Source: Lachnospiraceae bacterium
GTDB lineage: Bacteria > Bacillota_A > Clostridia > Lachnospirales > Lachnospiraceae
Direction: 5' to 3'
NCBI GenBank assembly: GCA_009911175.1
Contig: QXWX01000002.1
Coordinates: forward strand, 62,001-126,000
DNA length: 64,000 nt
This document shows positions 7,203 to 14,518 of the stretch, piece by piece. Made by a program: the position numbers and the translations under genes. Position 1 is the stretch's first letter; each line of letters starts with the position of its first letter. The notes below the pieces were generated by a model, which did no database searches, was not told the DNA's origin, and saw nothing but the letters and a program-made list of their open reading frames with translations.

Positions 7203-9263
7203 TTATAAGGTTGTTTCCAGGGCATTCTGTGAAATCGCCTGTTCAAGCGCTTTTTTTAATCCGATGTTTTCCAGCGCTTCCAGCCCGGGATCCTCATCCA
7301 AAAGTACGTTTGCGGCTTCGCTCGCCGTCTGCAGTATTTTCGCGTCCTGATACACATCGCCCAGGCGGAAATCCATCACACCGCTCTGCCGGATCCCGAA
7401 CAGATCTCCCGGACCGCGCAGCCGCAGGTCTTCCCCGGCAATAAAAAATCCGTCGTTGGATCTGTTCAGGATTTCCAGTCGTTCTCTCGTTTCCTCTGAT
7501 TTTGACGCGCTCATGAAAATGCAGTAAGACTGGTGCTTTCCCCGTCCCACACGGCCCCGGAGCTGATGAAGCTGGGCAAGCCCGAAACGCTCGGAATTTT
7601 CGATCATAATCACAGACGCATTGGGAACATCAATCCCGACCTCAATCACCGTCGTGGAAACCAGCACCTGTATTTCATTTTTCGCAAAGGCCTCCATGAT
7701 CTCGTCTTTTTCCGCCTGCTTCATTTTTCCATGCAGATAAGAAACCGCAATTCCTTTTCCCAACGCTTCCCGGACGATCTCCGTATAATCTGTCACATTC
7801 TCCACTTCCAGGCTGTCGCTTTCTTCCACCATGGGGCAGATGATATAGCACTGTCTTCCGGAGCAGATCTGCTTCCTCATAAAGCGATAGGCTGTCTCCC
7901 GATATCCGGTATCCACCACACAGTTTTTGATCGGAAGCCGGTTCTTTGGAAGCTCACCGATCACGGAGATGTCCAGATCCCCATATAGGATGATCGCCAA
8001 TGTCCGCGGAATGGGCGTGGCGCTCATGACCAGGATATGGGGGCACACGCCTTTTCCGGCCAGCCGTTCCCGCTGCCTGACGCCGAAACGGTGCTGCTCG
8101 TCCGTCACTACCAGCGCAAGGTTTTGATACTCTGCTTTTTCCTGGATCAGCGCATGGGTCCCTATGATCAGATCCGCTTCTCCTGACGCGATCCGCCCGT
8201 AAGCCTCCTTTTTTTCCTTTCCCTTCATGGAGCCGGTCAGAAGCTCCGCGCGCAGCGGGATCTCATACTCCGCAAGCATTCTCCGGATATTCTCAAAATG
8301 CTGTCTTGCAAGCACCTCCGTGGGCGCCATCATCGCCGCCTGATAGCCGTTCAGTCCTGCATACATCATGGCAAGCAGGGCGACAATAGTCTTCCCGGAG
8401 CCCACATCTCCCTGTACGAGCCGGGACATCACATGAATTCCGGACATGTCCTGACGGATCTCCCGCCATACGGATTTCTGCGCGTCGGTCAGCTCATAGG
8501 GCAGCCGTTCCAGAAATCTCCCGATCAGCTCCGGATCCCGGAAGCAGTATGGATTGAGAACCCGTTCCTTTTGAACACTCATCATGCGCAGGGAAAGAAT
8601 GAACATAAGAAACTCTTCGAACACAAGCCGTTCCCTTGCATGGTAAAATTCTTCCTTTGTCTCCGGGAAATGAATCCCCCGGACAGCCTCCTGGTATCCG
8701 GCAAGCCCATACCGCTCCGCGATTCCCTCCGGCAGGCTTCCTTCTCCCAGGTCGGTCATCTCCACCGCCTGACGGATCGCTTTTAAGACTGCGTTGTTGG
8801 TCAGCCCGGAGGTCAGAGGGTATACCGGCTGCAGAGAGGATCTTTTTTCTTCATATTTATTACTGGGATAAAAGATCTCTGGGTGCTCCATGACGAGCCC
8901 GTCCTTTTTCCGGACGATCCTGCCCCGCAGCGTGATCACTCCGCCCCGCGAGAGAGTGTTTCTCAAAAAAGGCATGCGGAACCAGATGACCTTTAAGGTT
9001 CCTGTGAGATCCTTCAGATAGAGGGTCGTGATCTGCATTTTCGGACTTCCCGACACCTGGACCCTTCCATAGATGGCTCCGGAAACCGTCATGGTATGTC
9101 CCTCCTCGATCTCCCCGACGGCCACCGGATCCTCATATACCTCATATCCCCGGGGATAATAGCGGATCAGGTCCCCGACCGTATGGATCCCGATTTTTGA
9201 GAAAGTTTTCTCCGCTTTCTCCCCGATTCCCTTGATTTCCCTGATTCCTGATCTTTCGTCCAT
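7203..9263 (-). CDS. recG: ATP-dependent DNA helicase RecG
   Basis: Superfamily 2 helicase that remodels stalled replication forks and branched recombination intermediates. At 686 aa it is full length. A wedge/OB-fold domain (about residues 1-230) precedes the helicase core with Walker A GDVGSGKT (285-292), the DEQH box (388-391), and the motif V/VI region VIEVGIDVPNA and QLRGRVGRG. It lies downstream of the fakA-like gene on the same strand, separated by 222 bp holding a terminator hairpin. Its stop codon abuts palindromic element 1. Confidence 0.97.
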   Translation of the reverse strand: MDERSGIREIKGIGEKAEKTFSKIGIHTVGDLIRYYPRGYEVYEDPVAVGEIEEGHTMTVSGAIYGRVQVSGSPKMQITTLYLKDLTGTLKVIWFRMPFLRNTLSRGGVITLRGRIVRKKDGLVMEHPEIFYPSNKYEEKRSSLQPVYPLTSGLTNNAVLKAIRQAVEMTDLGEGSLPEGIAERYGLAGYQEAVRGIHFPETKEEFYHARERLVFEEFLMFILSLRMMSVQKERVLNPYCFRDPELIGRFLERLPYELTDAQKSVWREIRQDMSGIHVMSRLVQGDVGSGKTIVALLAMMYAGLNGYQAAMMAPTEVLARQHFENIRRMLAEYEIPLRAELLTGSMKGKEKKEAYGRIASGEADLIIGTHALIQEKAEYQNLALVVTDEQHRFGVRQRERLAGKGVCPHILVMSATPIPRTLAIILYGDLDISVIGELPKNRLPIKNCVVDTGYRETAYRFMRKQICSGRQCYIICPMVEESDSLEVENVTDYTEIVREALGKGIAVSYLHGKMKQAEKDEIMEAFAKNEIQVLVSTTVIEVGIDVPNASVIMIENSERFGLAQLHQLRGRVGRGKHQSYCIFMSASKSEETRERLEILNRSNDGFFIAGEDLRLRGPGDLFGIRQSGVMDFRLGDVYQDAKILQTASEAANVLLDEDPGLEALENIGLKKALEQAISQNALETTL

Positions 9264-9344
9264 TCTCTTCTCCCTGATTTTTTAAGGAACCGCGGAAAAA
9301 TAACTGATATGGACCGCATACAGTTCCTAATCCGCCTGTCAGGC

Positions 9345-9397
9345 AAAAGCCCGCAATACGAAACCGCAGGCCGCGCCTTTCCGCATCACGGGCTTTT
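9345..9397 (-). terminator. Terminator-like hairpin between the fakA-like gene and recG
   Basis: In the minus-strand transcript a 16-bp stem (AAAAGCCCG... with ...CGGGCTTTT) forms using three G-U wobbles. In the plus transcript the same three positions are mismatches, so the functional RNA is the minus strand. U4 follows the stem. It probably ends or attenuates transcription from the fakA-like operon before recG. Confidence 0.7.
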
Positions 9398-9485
9398 TCA
9401 ATTTCTTCTATGTCAGAATGTATACCCAGGGGTATCCCTTGATGACCATGCGGCCGTTTCACAAGGTATCATTCCATACCGTTCC

Positions 9486-11171
9486 CTACTCCACAGATAT
9501 CACGTAGTAATAAATGGGCTGTCCTCCGCTGTGTACATCCACGTCCACGTCCGGATACAGCTCTGCGATCTCCTGGCCGAACCTCTCGGCATCCTCTTCC
9601 CGAATATCCTCTCCATAATAGAGACTGATCATCTCCGAGTCCTCATCTGTCATCTTCGCCAGCATCTCCTTGGCCGTTGCCTCCACGGACTGGCCCACGG
9701 AAAGGATCCCCGCATCGCCGATACCCATGATGTCTCCCTCATGGATCTCCTTGTCGTCAATGTGAGTATCGCGGACCGCATAGGTGACCTGTCCGGTCTT
9801 CACATTGGTGATCTCCTCCAGCATGGTCTCCTCATTGGTATCCACATCCGCATCCGGCATATAACTGATCACCGCCGTGATCCCCTGGGGCACCGTCTTC
9901 GTCGGAATCACGATCACGTCCTTATCCTTCACCAGGGAGCGGGCCTGATTTGCCGCCAGCACGATGTTCTTATTGTTCGGAAGGATAAAGATATGGTCCG
10001 CATTGACCTGATCGATGGCTGTCAGCATATCCTCCGTGCTGGGATTCATGGTCTGTCCGCCTTCTATAATATAGTCCACGCCCAGTTCCCTGAATATGGA
10101 GTTCATTCCTTCCCCGATCGACACGGCAATGAATCCGACGGATTTGCGCGGTTCCTTCGGCGCTTCCTGCTCCTTTTTCTTCTTTGCCGCTTCTGCCTGC
10201 TCCGCAGCCACCTTTTCCGCGTCGCGGATCAGCTTCTCCTGATGTTCCTCCCGCATATTGTCGATCTTCATACGGGAAAGCTGACCGTAGGTCAAAGCCT
10301 TCTGGATCGCAAGTCCGGGATCGTTGGTATGCACATGTACCTTCACCACATCCTCGTCCGCCACGCAGACAATGGAATCCCCGATGGATTCCAGATAGGC
10401 CTTGAAGGACTCCTCGTCCTGTTCGGAAAATTCCCGTTCTGTCATGATGATAAATTCCGTACAATAACCGAACCGGATATCTGCCTGTGCCTGTGCTTCC
10501 GGCTTTACCATCTTCACAGCCGGCGCAGCCTCGATCGCGCTGTAATCAATCTCTTTTCCCTGGAATGCATCGCAGGCGCCGTTCAAAACCTCCACCAGGC
10601 CCTGGCCGCCGGAATCCACGACTCCCGCTTCTTTCAATACAGGAAGCATCTCCGGCGTCCGCTCCAGCACTTCCTTCGCTGCTTCAATGATCTCCGGAAT
10701 AAAGGTCTCCAGATCCTCCATTGTCCCGGCAAGCTCAGCCGCCTTCTCGGAGAGCCCTCTGGCCACCGTAAGGATCGTCCCCTCCTTGGGCTTCATGACC
10801 GCCTTGTATGCTGTTGCCGTCGCACGTTCACAGGCCGCCGCCAGAACCGGTACGTCAATCTCCTGATGCTCCCGGATCTCCTTGGTAAATCCCCGCAGAA
10901 GCTGGGAGAGGATGACACCGGAGTTTCCCCGGGCTCCGCGCAGGGAACCGGAAGAGATTGCCTTAGATACGGACTTCATGTCAGCCTTCTCCAACGCACC
11001 CACTTCCTTTGCGGCAGACATGATGGTCAGAGTCATATTGGTTCCCGTATCGCCGTCCGGCACCGGGAATACATTCAGTTCATTGATCACTTCTTTTTTC
11101 GCTTCCAGATTCGCTGCTCCGGCTAGAAACATCTTCGTAAACAGCTCCGCATTTATCGTTTTCGTTGCCAC
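9486..11171 (-). CDS. DAK2-domain fatty acid kinase, FakA/YloV family
   Basis: ATP-binding kinase subunit that, with a FakB lipid-binding partner, phosphorylates fatty acids for phospholipid synthesis in Firmicutes. 561 aa, family length. The N-terminal DAK2 domain (about 1-200) shows the Mg-ATP motif PVPDGDTGTNM at about residues 36-46 and the glycine-rich GARGNSGVI segment near residue 80. The middle and C-terminal regions (about 230-561) match the YloV/FakA layout, with a charged Ala/Lys/Glu linker at about 305-345. Directly downstream of an Asp23-family gene, as in yloU-yloV. No fakB lies in this window. Confidence 0.92.
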   Translation of the reverse strand: MATKTINAELFTKMFLAGAANLEAKKEVINELNVFPVPDGDTGTNMTLTIMSAAKEVGALEKADMKSVSKAISSGSLRGARGNSGVILSQLLRGFTKEIREHQEIDVPVLAAACERATATAYKAVMKPKEGTILTVARGLSEKAAELAGTMEDLETFIPEIIEAAKEVLERTPEMLPVLKEAGVVDSGGQGLVEVLNGACDAFQGKEIDYSAIEAAPAVKMVKPEAQAQADIRFGYCTEFIIMTEREFSEQDEESFKAYLESIGDSIVCVADEDVVKVHVHTNDPGLAIQKALTYGQLSRMKIDNMREEHQEKLIRDAEKVAAEQAEAAKKKKEQEAPKEPRKSVGFIAVSIGEGMNSIFRELGVDYIIEGGQTMNPSTEDMLTAIDQVNADHIFILPNNKNIVLAANQARSLVKDKDVIVIPTKTVPQGITAVISYMPDADVDTNEETMLEEITNVKTGQVTYAVRDTHIDDKEIHEGDIMGIGDAGILSVGQSVEATAKEMLAKMTDEDSEMISLYYGEDIREEDAERFGQEIAELYPDVDVDVHSGGQPIYYYVISVE

Positions 11172-11185
11172 GACAAGTATCCTCC

Positions 11186-11548
11186 TTAATCTATCACTCT
11201 GACACCTTCAACGAAGATGTTGATCTTCTCTACCGTCATACCTGTAAATTCTTCCACCTTATACTTGACATTATTCACCAGGTTGTCAGAAACTGACAGG
11301 ATATTCACACCATATGACACAATCACATGAAAATTCAAAGTGAGGTGATTCTCCTCGGAAATCGCAATCTGGATTCCATGGGTCAGGCTTTCCTTTTTCA
11401 GTAATCTTACCAGTCCGTCCGTCATGCTGACAGCCGCCATCCCGACGATGCCAAAGCACTCTACCGCAACGGAACCGGCATACTTCGCGATCACGTCAGG
11501 ATTGATCGTGATAATCCCCAAATCTGTAGTCATACTGCCTTTCATCAT
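11186..11548 (-). CDS. Asp23/Gls24 family envelope stress protein (YloU-like)
   Basis: 120-aa protein of the Asp23/Gls24 (DUF322) family. These small proteins sit at or near the membrane and are linked to alkaline or envelope stress in Firmicutes; the biochemical role is not firmly known. The conserved opening TINPDVIAKYAG and GIVGMAAV are visible. It begins MMKGSM, so either M1 or M2 could be the true start; an AGGGGG ribosome-binding site precedes it. It ends 15 bp before the fakA-like gene and shares its operon. Promoter at 11623-11651. Confidence 0.9.
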   Translation of the reverse strand: MMKGSMTTDLGIITINPDVIAKYAGSVAVECFGIVGMAAVSMTDGLVRLLKKESLTHGIQIAISEENHLTLNFHVIVSYGVNILSVSDNLVNNVKYKVEEFTGMTVEKINIFVEGVRVID

Positions 11549-11622
11549 ATATGAACCCCCTGTTCTTTGTCGAATCTCCCGGGGGACAGACTTACACTAA
11601 AAAAGCCCCGGAAAGTATTCCT

Positions 11623-11651
11623 ATTATACTCTTTTTGGATAAACTTTACAA
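11623..11651 (-). promoter_or_regulatory. SigA-type promoter for the Asp23-fakA operon
   Basis: Minus strand: TTGTAA, 17-bp spacer, TATAAT. Good match to the vegetative consensus, about 75 bp upstream of the start codon. Confidence 0.7.
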
Positions 11652-11752
11652 TACTGATATTTTAAAATGGAACGCAAAACAAGATTTTTCTATTATTATT
11701 CTCCATTTTTCCATTTTTTTTGCAAAAACCCAGTCAGAAATGCAAAAAATGC

Positions 11753-11781
11753 TTGCAATCAACGGCTCTATCTGCTAGAAT
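11753..11781 (+). promoter_or_regulatory. SigA-type promoter for rpmB
   Basis: TTGCAA, 17-bp spacer, TAGAAT, about 52 bp before the rpmB start codon. Confidence 0.7.
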
Positions 11782-11833
11782 ATGGGTGTTGTGAGTCCAT
11801 CGGACAATTTTCAGATTGTTAGGAGGTGCAGTG

Positions 11834-12019
11834 ATGGCAAAATGTGCTATTTGTGATAAGGGTGCCCATTTCGGAAATAATGTAAGCCACTCTCATAGAA
11901 AAACACCAAAGATGTGGAAGTCAAACATAAAATCTGTTCGCGTTAAAACAGAAGGCGGATCCAAGAAAATGTATGTATGTACATCCTGTCTGAAATCCGG
12001 ACGTGTAGAACGCGCTTAA
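11834..12019 (+). CDS. rpmB: 50S ribosomal protein L28 (zinc-type)
   Basis: 61-aa component of the large ribosomal subunit. Four cysteines in two CxxC pairs (C4/C7 and C49/C52) mark the zinc-ribbon form. The ATG at 11834 follows AGGAGG with a correct 7-nt gap; a longer in-frame reading from 11816 is not needed. It is transcribed alone, divergent from the Asp23-fakA operon, with its own promoter and terminator. Confidence 0.97.
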   Translation: MAKCAICDKGAHFGNNVSHSHRKTPKMWKSNIKSVRVKTEGGSKKMYVCTSCLKSGRVERA

Positions 12020-12051
12020 GAACTGTATTTACTTTATATTTGATGACACGG

Positions 12052-12086
12052 AAAAAACCAGTATCTCCTGCAGATGCTGGTTTTTT
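12052..12086 (+). terminator. rpmB terminator
   Basis: CCAGTATCT pairs with AGATGCTGG (one wobble in plus RNA), with A6 before and T6 after the stem. It starts 32 bp beyond the rpmB stop. Confidence 0.9.
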
Positions 12087-12138
12087 ATTTCCATGAAGCA
12101 ATGAGCCGCGCAGCCATGCCTGCATGGATATCTTATTC

Positions 12139-12207
12139 AGGAACCGGCGTGAAATGATATGCGGATTTTGACAAGCGAGACGCGCATATCCTTTCACGGC
12201 AGTTCCT
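12139..12207 (-). repeat. Long imperfect hairpin after the small membrane protein gene
   Basis: Three matched blocks form a stem of about 21-23 bp around a 19-nt loop: AGGAAC/GTTCCT (12139-12144, 12202-12207), CGTGAAA/TTTCACG (12148-12154, 12192-12198), GATATGCG/CGCATATC (12156-12163, 12183-12190). Internal loops are symmetric. No U-tract, so not a classic terminator. It lies 6 bp past the stop of the minus-strand small ORF. Confidence 0.6.
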
Positions 12208-12213
12208 TACCGA

Positions 12214-12354
12214 TCATTTACAAAATAATACATAGCCTGCCGCCAGACACACACAGAACAGCATCACCCTTAAGATCGACGTGGAAGGGATCAGCAGGAT
12301 CAAAAACATTCCCATTGCAGCACAAAGTAAGGCAAAACCAATCATCCGCTTCAT
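12214..12354 (-). CDS. Small two-helix membrane protein (46 aa)
   Basis: Starts MKRMIGFALLCAAMG and ends AAGYVLFCK. It reads as two short hydrophobic helices (about residues 4-24 and 27-45) joined by a tight turn (PSTS), with positive charges at both ends. I do not recognise the family. The ribosome-binding site is modest (AGGA, 8 nt before the ATG). It lies downstream of gerW on the same strand, 94 bp away, in a neighbourhood of spore and envelope genes, so a spore-membrane role is conceivable but unsupported. Confidence 0.55.
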   Translation of the reverse strand: MKRMIGFALLCAAMGMFLILLIPSTSILRVMLFCVCLAAGYVLFCK

Positions 12355-12448
12355 AATCAAAATCCTGACTGCTATTATTACACTTACATTATCTTATGCT
12401 GCATGTTCCGCGGTTATGCAACGCTGTATTAGCTTATGATTCGTTATT

Positions 12449-12850
12449 CTATTCTTCCAGATCTGCCGCGGCATCCAGGATGTCCGCCACATCTTCCTCT
12501 GTCACCTTATCTTCTTTTCTAGTCGTAATTTTATCCAGCACCTCCGGTACAAGGTCAAACAGCTTCGTAATGGTATCCTGGTTCTTGATATTCACCAGCC
12601 GGGTTGTCCCGTCCTTGATGACCAGAACCGCGCTAGGTGTGATTTTTCCTCCGACTCCGCCCATACCTTTATCCTTTTTATCGCTCAGATTAGAACCTGC
12701 TCCGATTCCGAAGGACACATCGATCAAAGGAAGAATCGTGATATTATCCACGCGCACCGCATCCCCTACTACCGTTTTGCTGGAAACGAGTCCGTCCATT
12801 CCCTTCATCAGGGATTCTACCGTCGTTTTTAAATTATTTGTTTCAGACAT
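12449..12850 (-). CDS. gerW: GerW family sporulation protein (YtfJ)
   Basis: 133 aa. GerW/YtfJ proteins accumulate in the forespore of Bacillus and affect germination; molecular action unclear. Family features are the opening MSETNNLKTTVESLMKG, the glycine-rich GMGGVGGKI at about residues 63-71, and VLVIKDG after it. It follows a DUF2953 gene 34 bp upstream, matching the ytfI-ytfJ pairing of B. subtilis. Confidence 0.92.
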   Translation of the reverse strand: MSETNNLKTTVESLMKGMDGLVSSKTVVGDAVRVDNITILPLIDVSFGIGAGSNLSDKKDKGMGGVGGKITPSAVLVIKDGTTRLVNIKNQDTITKLFDLVPEVLDKITTRKEDKVTEEDVADILDAAADLEE

Positions 12851-12883
12851 CCTGTTATTCCTCCTTCAATTTTTCGAATGATT

Positions 12884-14044
12884 TTATTTCTTTAATTTCG
12901 AGATCAACCGTCTGGCATCCAGAACCGTTCGCCTCACGTTCCGGCTCCAGAGCAGATTCCAGCCCATCACTGCCGCCGGCAGGATACGAAAGGCTCCCTT
13001 CACGGATACCTCGCCTTCCAGAACCTTTTCCTCAAAATCGGGACAGCAGTAAACATGCTCTCCCCAGTATGGATACAGCATACTGGCGCCCGCCAGCACC
13101 TTTCCCGTCAGGGAAGGATCCTCGAATCCAAACCGGATTTTCCCCCTGCACTGCTTCGGCCTCAGCCGGAACAACAATTTTTTCAACTCGGAAAAACATT
13201 TCAGAAATGCGGACTGATGTACGCCGTCCGATAAAAAATCAGTTACAAGCTCCGTCTTTGCCGACAGCATCTCTATTTTAGCACACATTTTATCAAAAGT
13301 ATATTCGATCTTATCAAATACAACCGTGATTTTGTCCGACAAAGTTTTTTTCGGTTTCTCTTCTGATTCTCCGGTATCAGCATCCGGAGGCACCGTTTTT
13401 TTATTCTTCTTTTTCGGTTTCTTTTTATTGGTGTCTGCCGATTCCTCTGATTTATTTTCCGCCTTTTGATCTCTGGATTCTGCCGATGATTCTGTCGCGC
13501 TTTCTCTTACCGGCTCTTTTGGGATATCCTCCGGTCCTTGCGGCAGATTTTCCGTTTTTATATCTTCGGCTGTCTCTTCTTCCGGCGGCTCCGATTTTGG
13601 TTCCTCAGATGTCTCTTCTTCCGCCTTTTCCGATCTCACTTCCTCAGATGCCTCTTCTTTCGCCTTTTCCAATCTCACTTCCTCAGACGCCTCTTCCGCA
13701 TCCGCAACCTCTTCCAGCACCTTCTCCCCCATTTCTTCCAGGCCGTCGGCTGCTTCTTCTATTTCTTCTTCCGCATCCCCGGTATCACCCAGCTTGATCC
13801 AGGCCGCCCGGATATTCCAGGACAGATTTCCTTTCCGGTACTGCAGCCTGCCGCTGATCAGCCGGAAAAAAATCCCGAAGCTTACACCGGCCTCCAGCTC
13901 CGAGAGCTTTCCCGGGCAGCTGGCCTCCGCCTGGTAGCGCAGGGGCGTAAAGATCACGGCTAGCAGCACCAGGATCAAAAGCCCCAGGATCGCCAGCAGT
14001 ATCCAGCCTATGAGTTTTAAGATAAACAAAATCACCTGCAACAT
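12884..14044 (-). CDS. DUF2953 (YtfI-like) membrane protein with long charged linker
   Basis: 386 aa. One strong membrane segment at about residues 5-30 is followed by a short domain (40-85). Then come about 150 residues of Glu/Lys/Ser-rich low complexity with near repeats such as EEASEEVRLEKAKEE. The DUF2953 domain occupies about 240-386. The ATG 14042-14044 starts 1 nt after the upstream stop codon, so translation is coupled. A longer frame upstream is rejected because it overlaps the previous gene. Gene order with gerW supports a sporulation link. Function of DUF2953 is not known. Confidence 0.85.
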   Translation of the reverse strand: MLQVILFILKLIGWILLAILGLLILVLLAVIFTPLRYQAEASCPGKLSELEAGVSFGIFFRLISGRLQYRKGNLSWNIRAAWIKLGDTGDAEEEIEEAADGLEEMGEKVLEEVADAEEASEEVRLEKAKEEASEEVRSEKAEEETSEEPKSEPPEEETAEDIKTENLPQGPEDIPKEPVRESATESSAESRDQKAENKSEESADTNKKKPKKKNKKTVPPDADTGESEEKPKKTLSDKITVVFDKIEYTFDKMCAKIEMLSAKTELVTDFLSDGVHQSAFLKCFSELKKLLFRLRPKQCRGKIRFGFEDPSLTGKVLAGASMLYPYWGEHVYCCPDFEEKVLEGEVSVKGAFRILPAAVMGWNLLWSRNVRRTVLDARRLISKLKK

Positions 14045-14045
14045 G

Positions 14046-14390
14046 TTATGCCAGCCCTTCCTCAAATCTTCCCTGCCGTTCGGCAAGGAATCTACGGATA
14101 TCGGTTTCCCCTGTCTCTTCCAGCACCTGGCGGACGATCTCCTCCACCAGATACACGGCGGCATCATACCCTTCCGCAATGCCTACTACAAAAACCTCCG
14201 CGTCATCGTACCACGGCTGCTGCAGAAGAAGCGCCGGATAAAATTCCAGAAGGTTTTGCTCCCCCCGGGCCAATGTAAGGATATATAAGGACGGCTGCAG
14301 GGTACGATCCATCAGCTTTTTTAATATCTTATTTTTCTTTCGCTTCAATCCGTCACTCACATACAGATCACAATAACATTTTATCCTCAT
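14046..14390 (-). CDS. Conserved hypothetical protein upstream of DUF2953
   Basis: 114 aa, soluble, not recognised. It begins MRIKCYCDLYVSDG and contains a basic stretch (KRKKNKILKKL, about residues 16-26), then a hydrophobic core (LYILTLARGEQNLLEFYPALL) and an acidic helical C-terminus. The start follows AAGGGAAGG at the right spacing; the 11-codon longer frame is less likely. It is the first gene of a likely three-gene unit (this gene, DUF2953, gerW), with stop/start spacing of 1 nt to DUF2953. A spore-related role is only suggested by context. Confidence 0.7.
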   Translation of the reverse strand: MRIKCYCDLYVSDGLKRKKNKILKKLMDRTLQPSLYILTLARGEQNLLEFYPALLLQQPWYDDAEVFVVGIAEGYDAAVYLVEEIVRQVLEETGETDIRRFLAERQGRFEEGLA

Positions 14391-14518
14391 GATTTCCTTC
14401 CCTTTTGACCGGATACTCCGCATAAATCATATTTTCCGCAGCTCCGGCAGACGTCCTTCCAGCCTCTCACGCTTCGGCACGGCCCATAGGCTTACCACTA
14501 CGGATAACGGCATTTCTG

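Noticed and set aside
9309..11126. 605-codon open frame on the plus strand
   Set aside because: Lies wholly antisense to the fakA-like gene, has His/Leu/Arg-rich composition typical of antisense frames, and no family resemblance.
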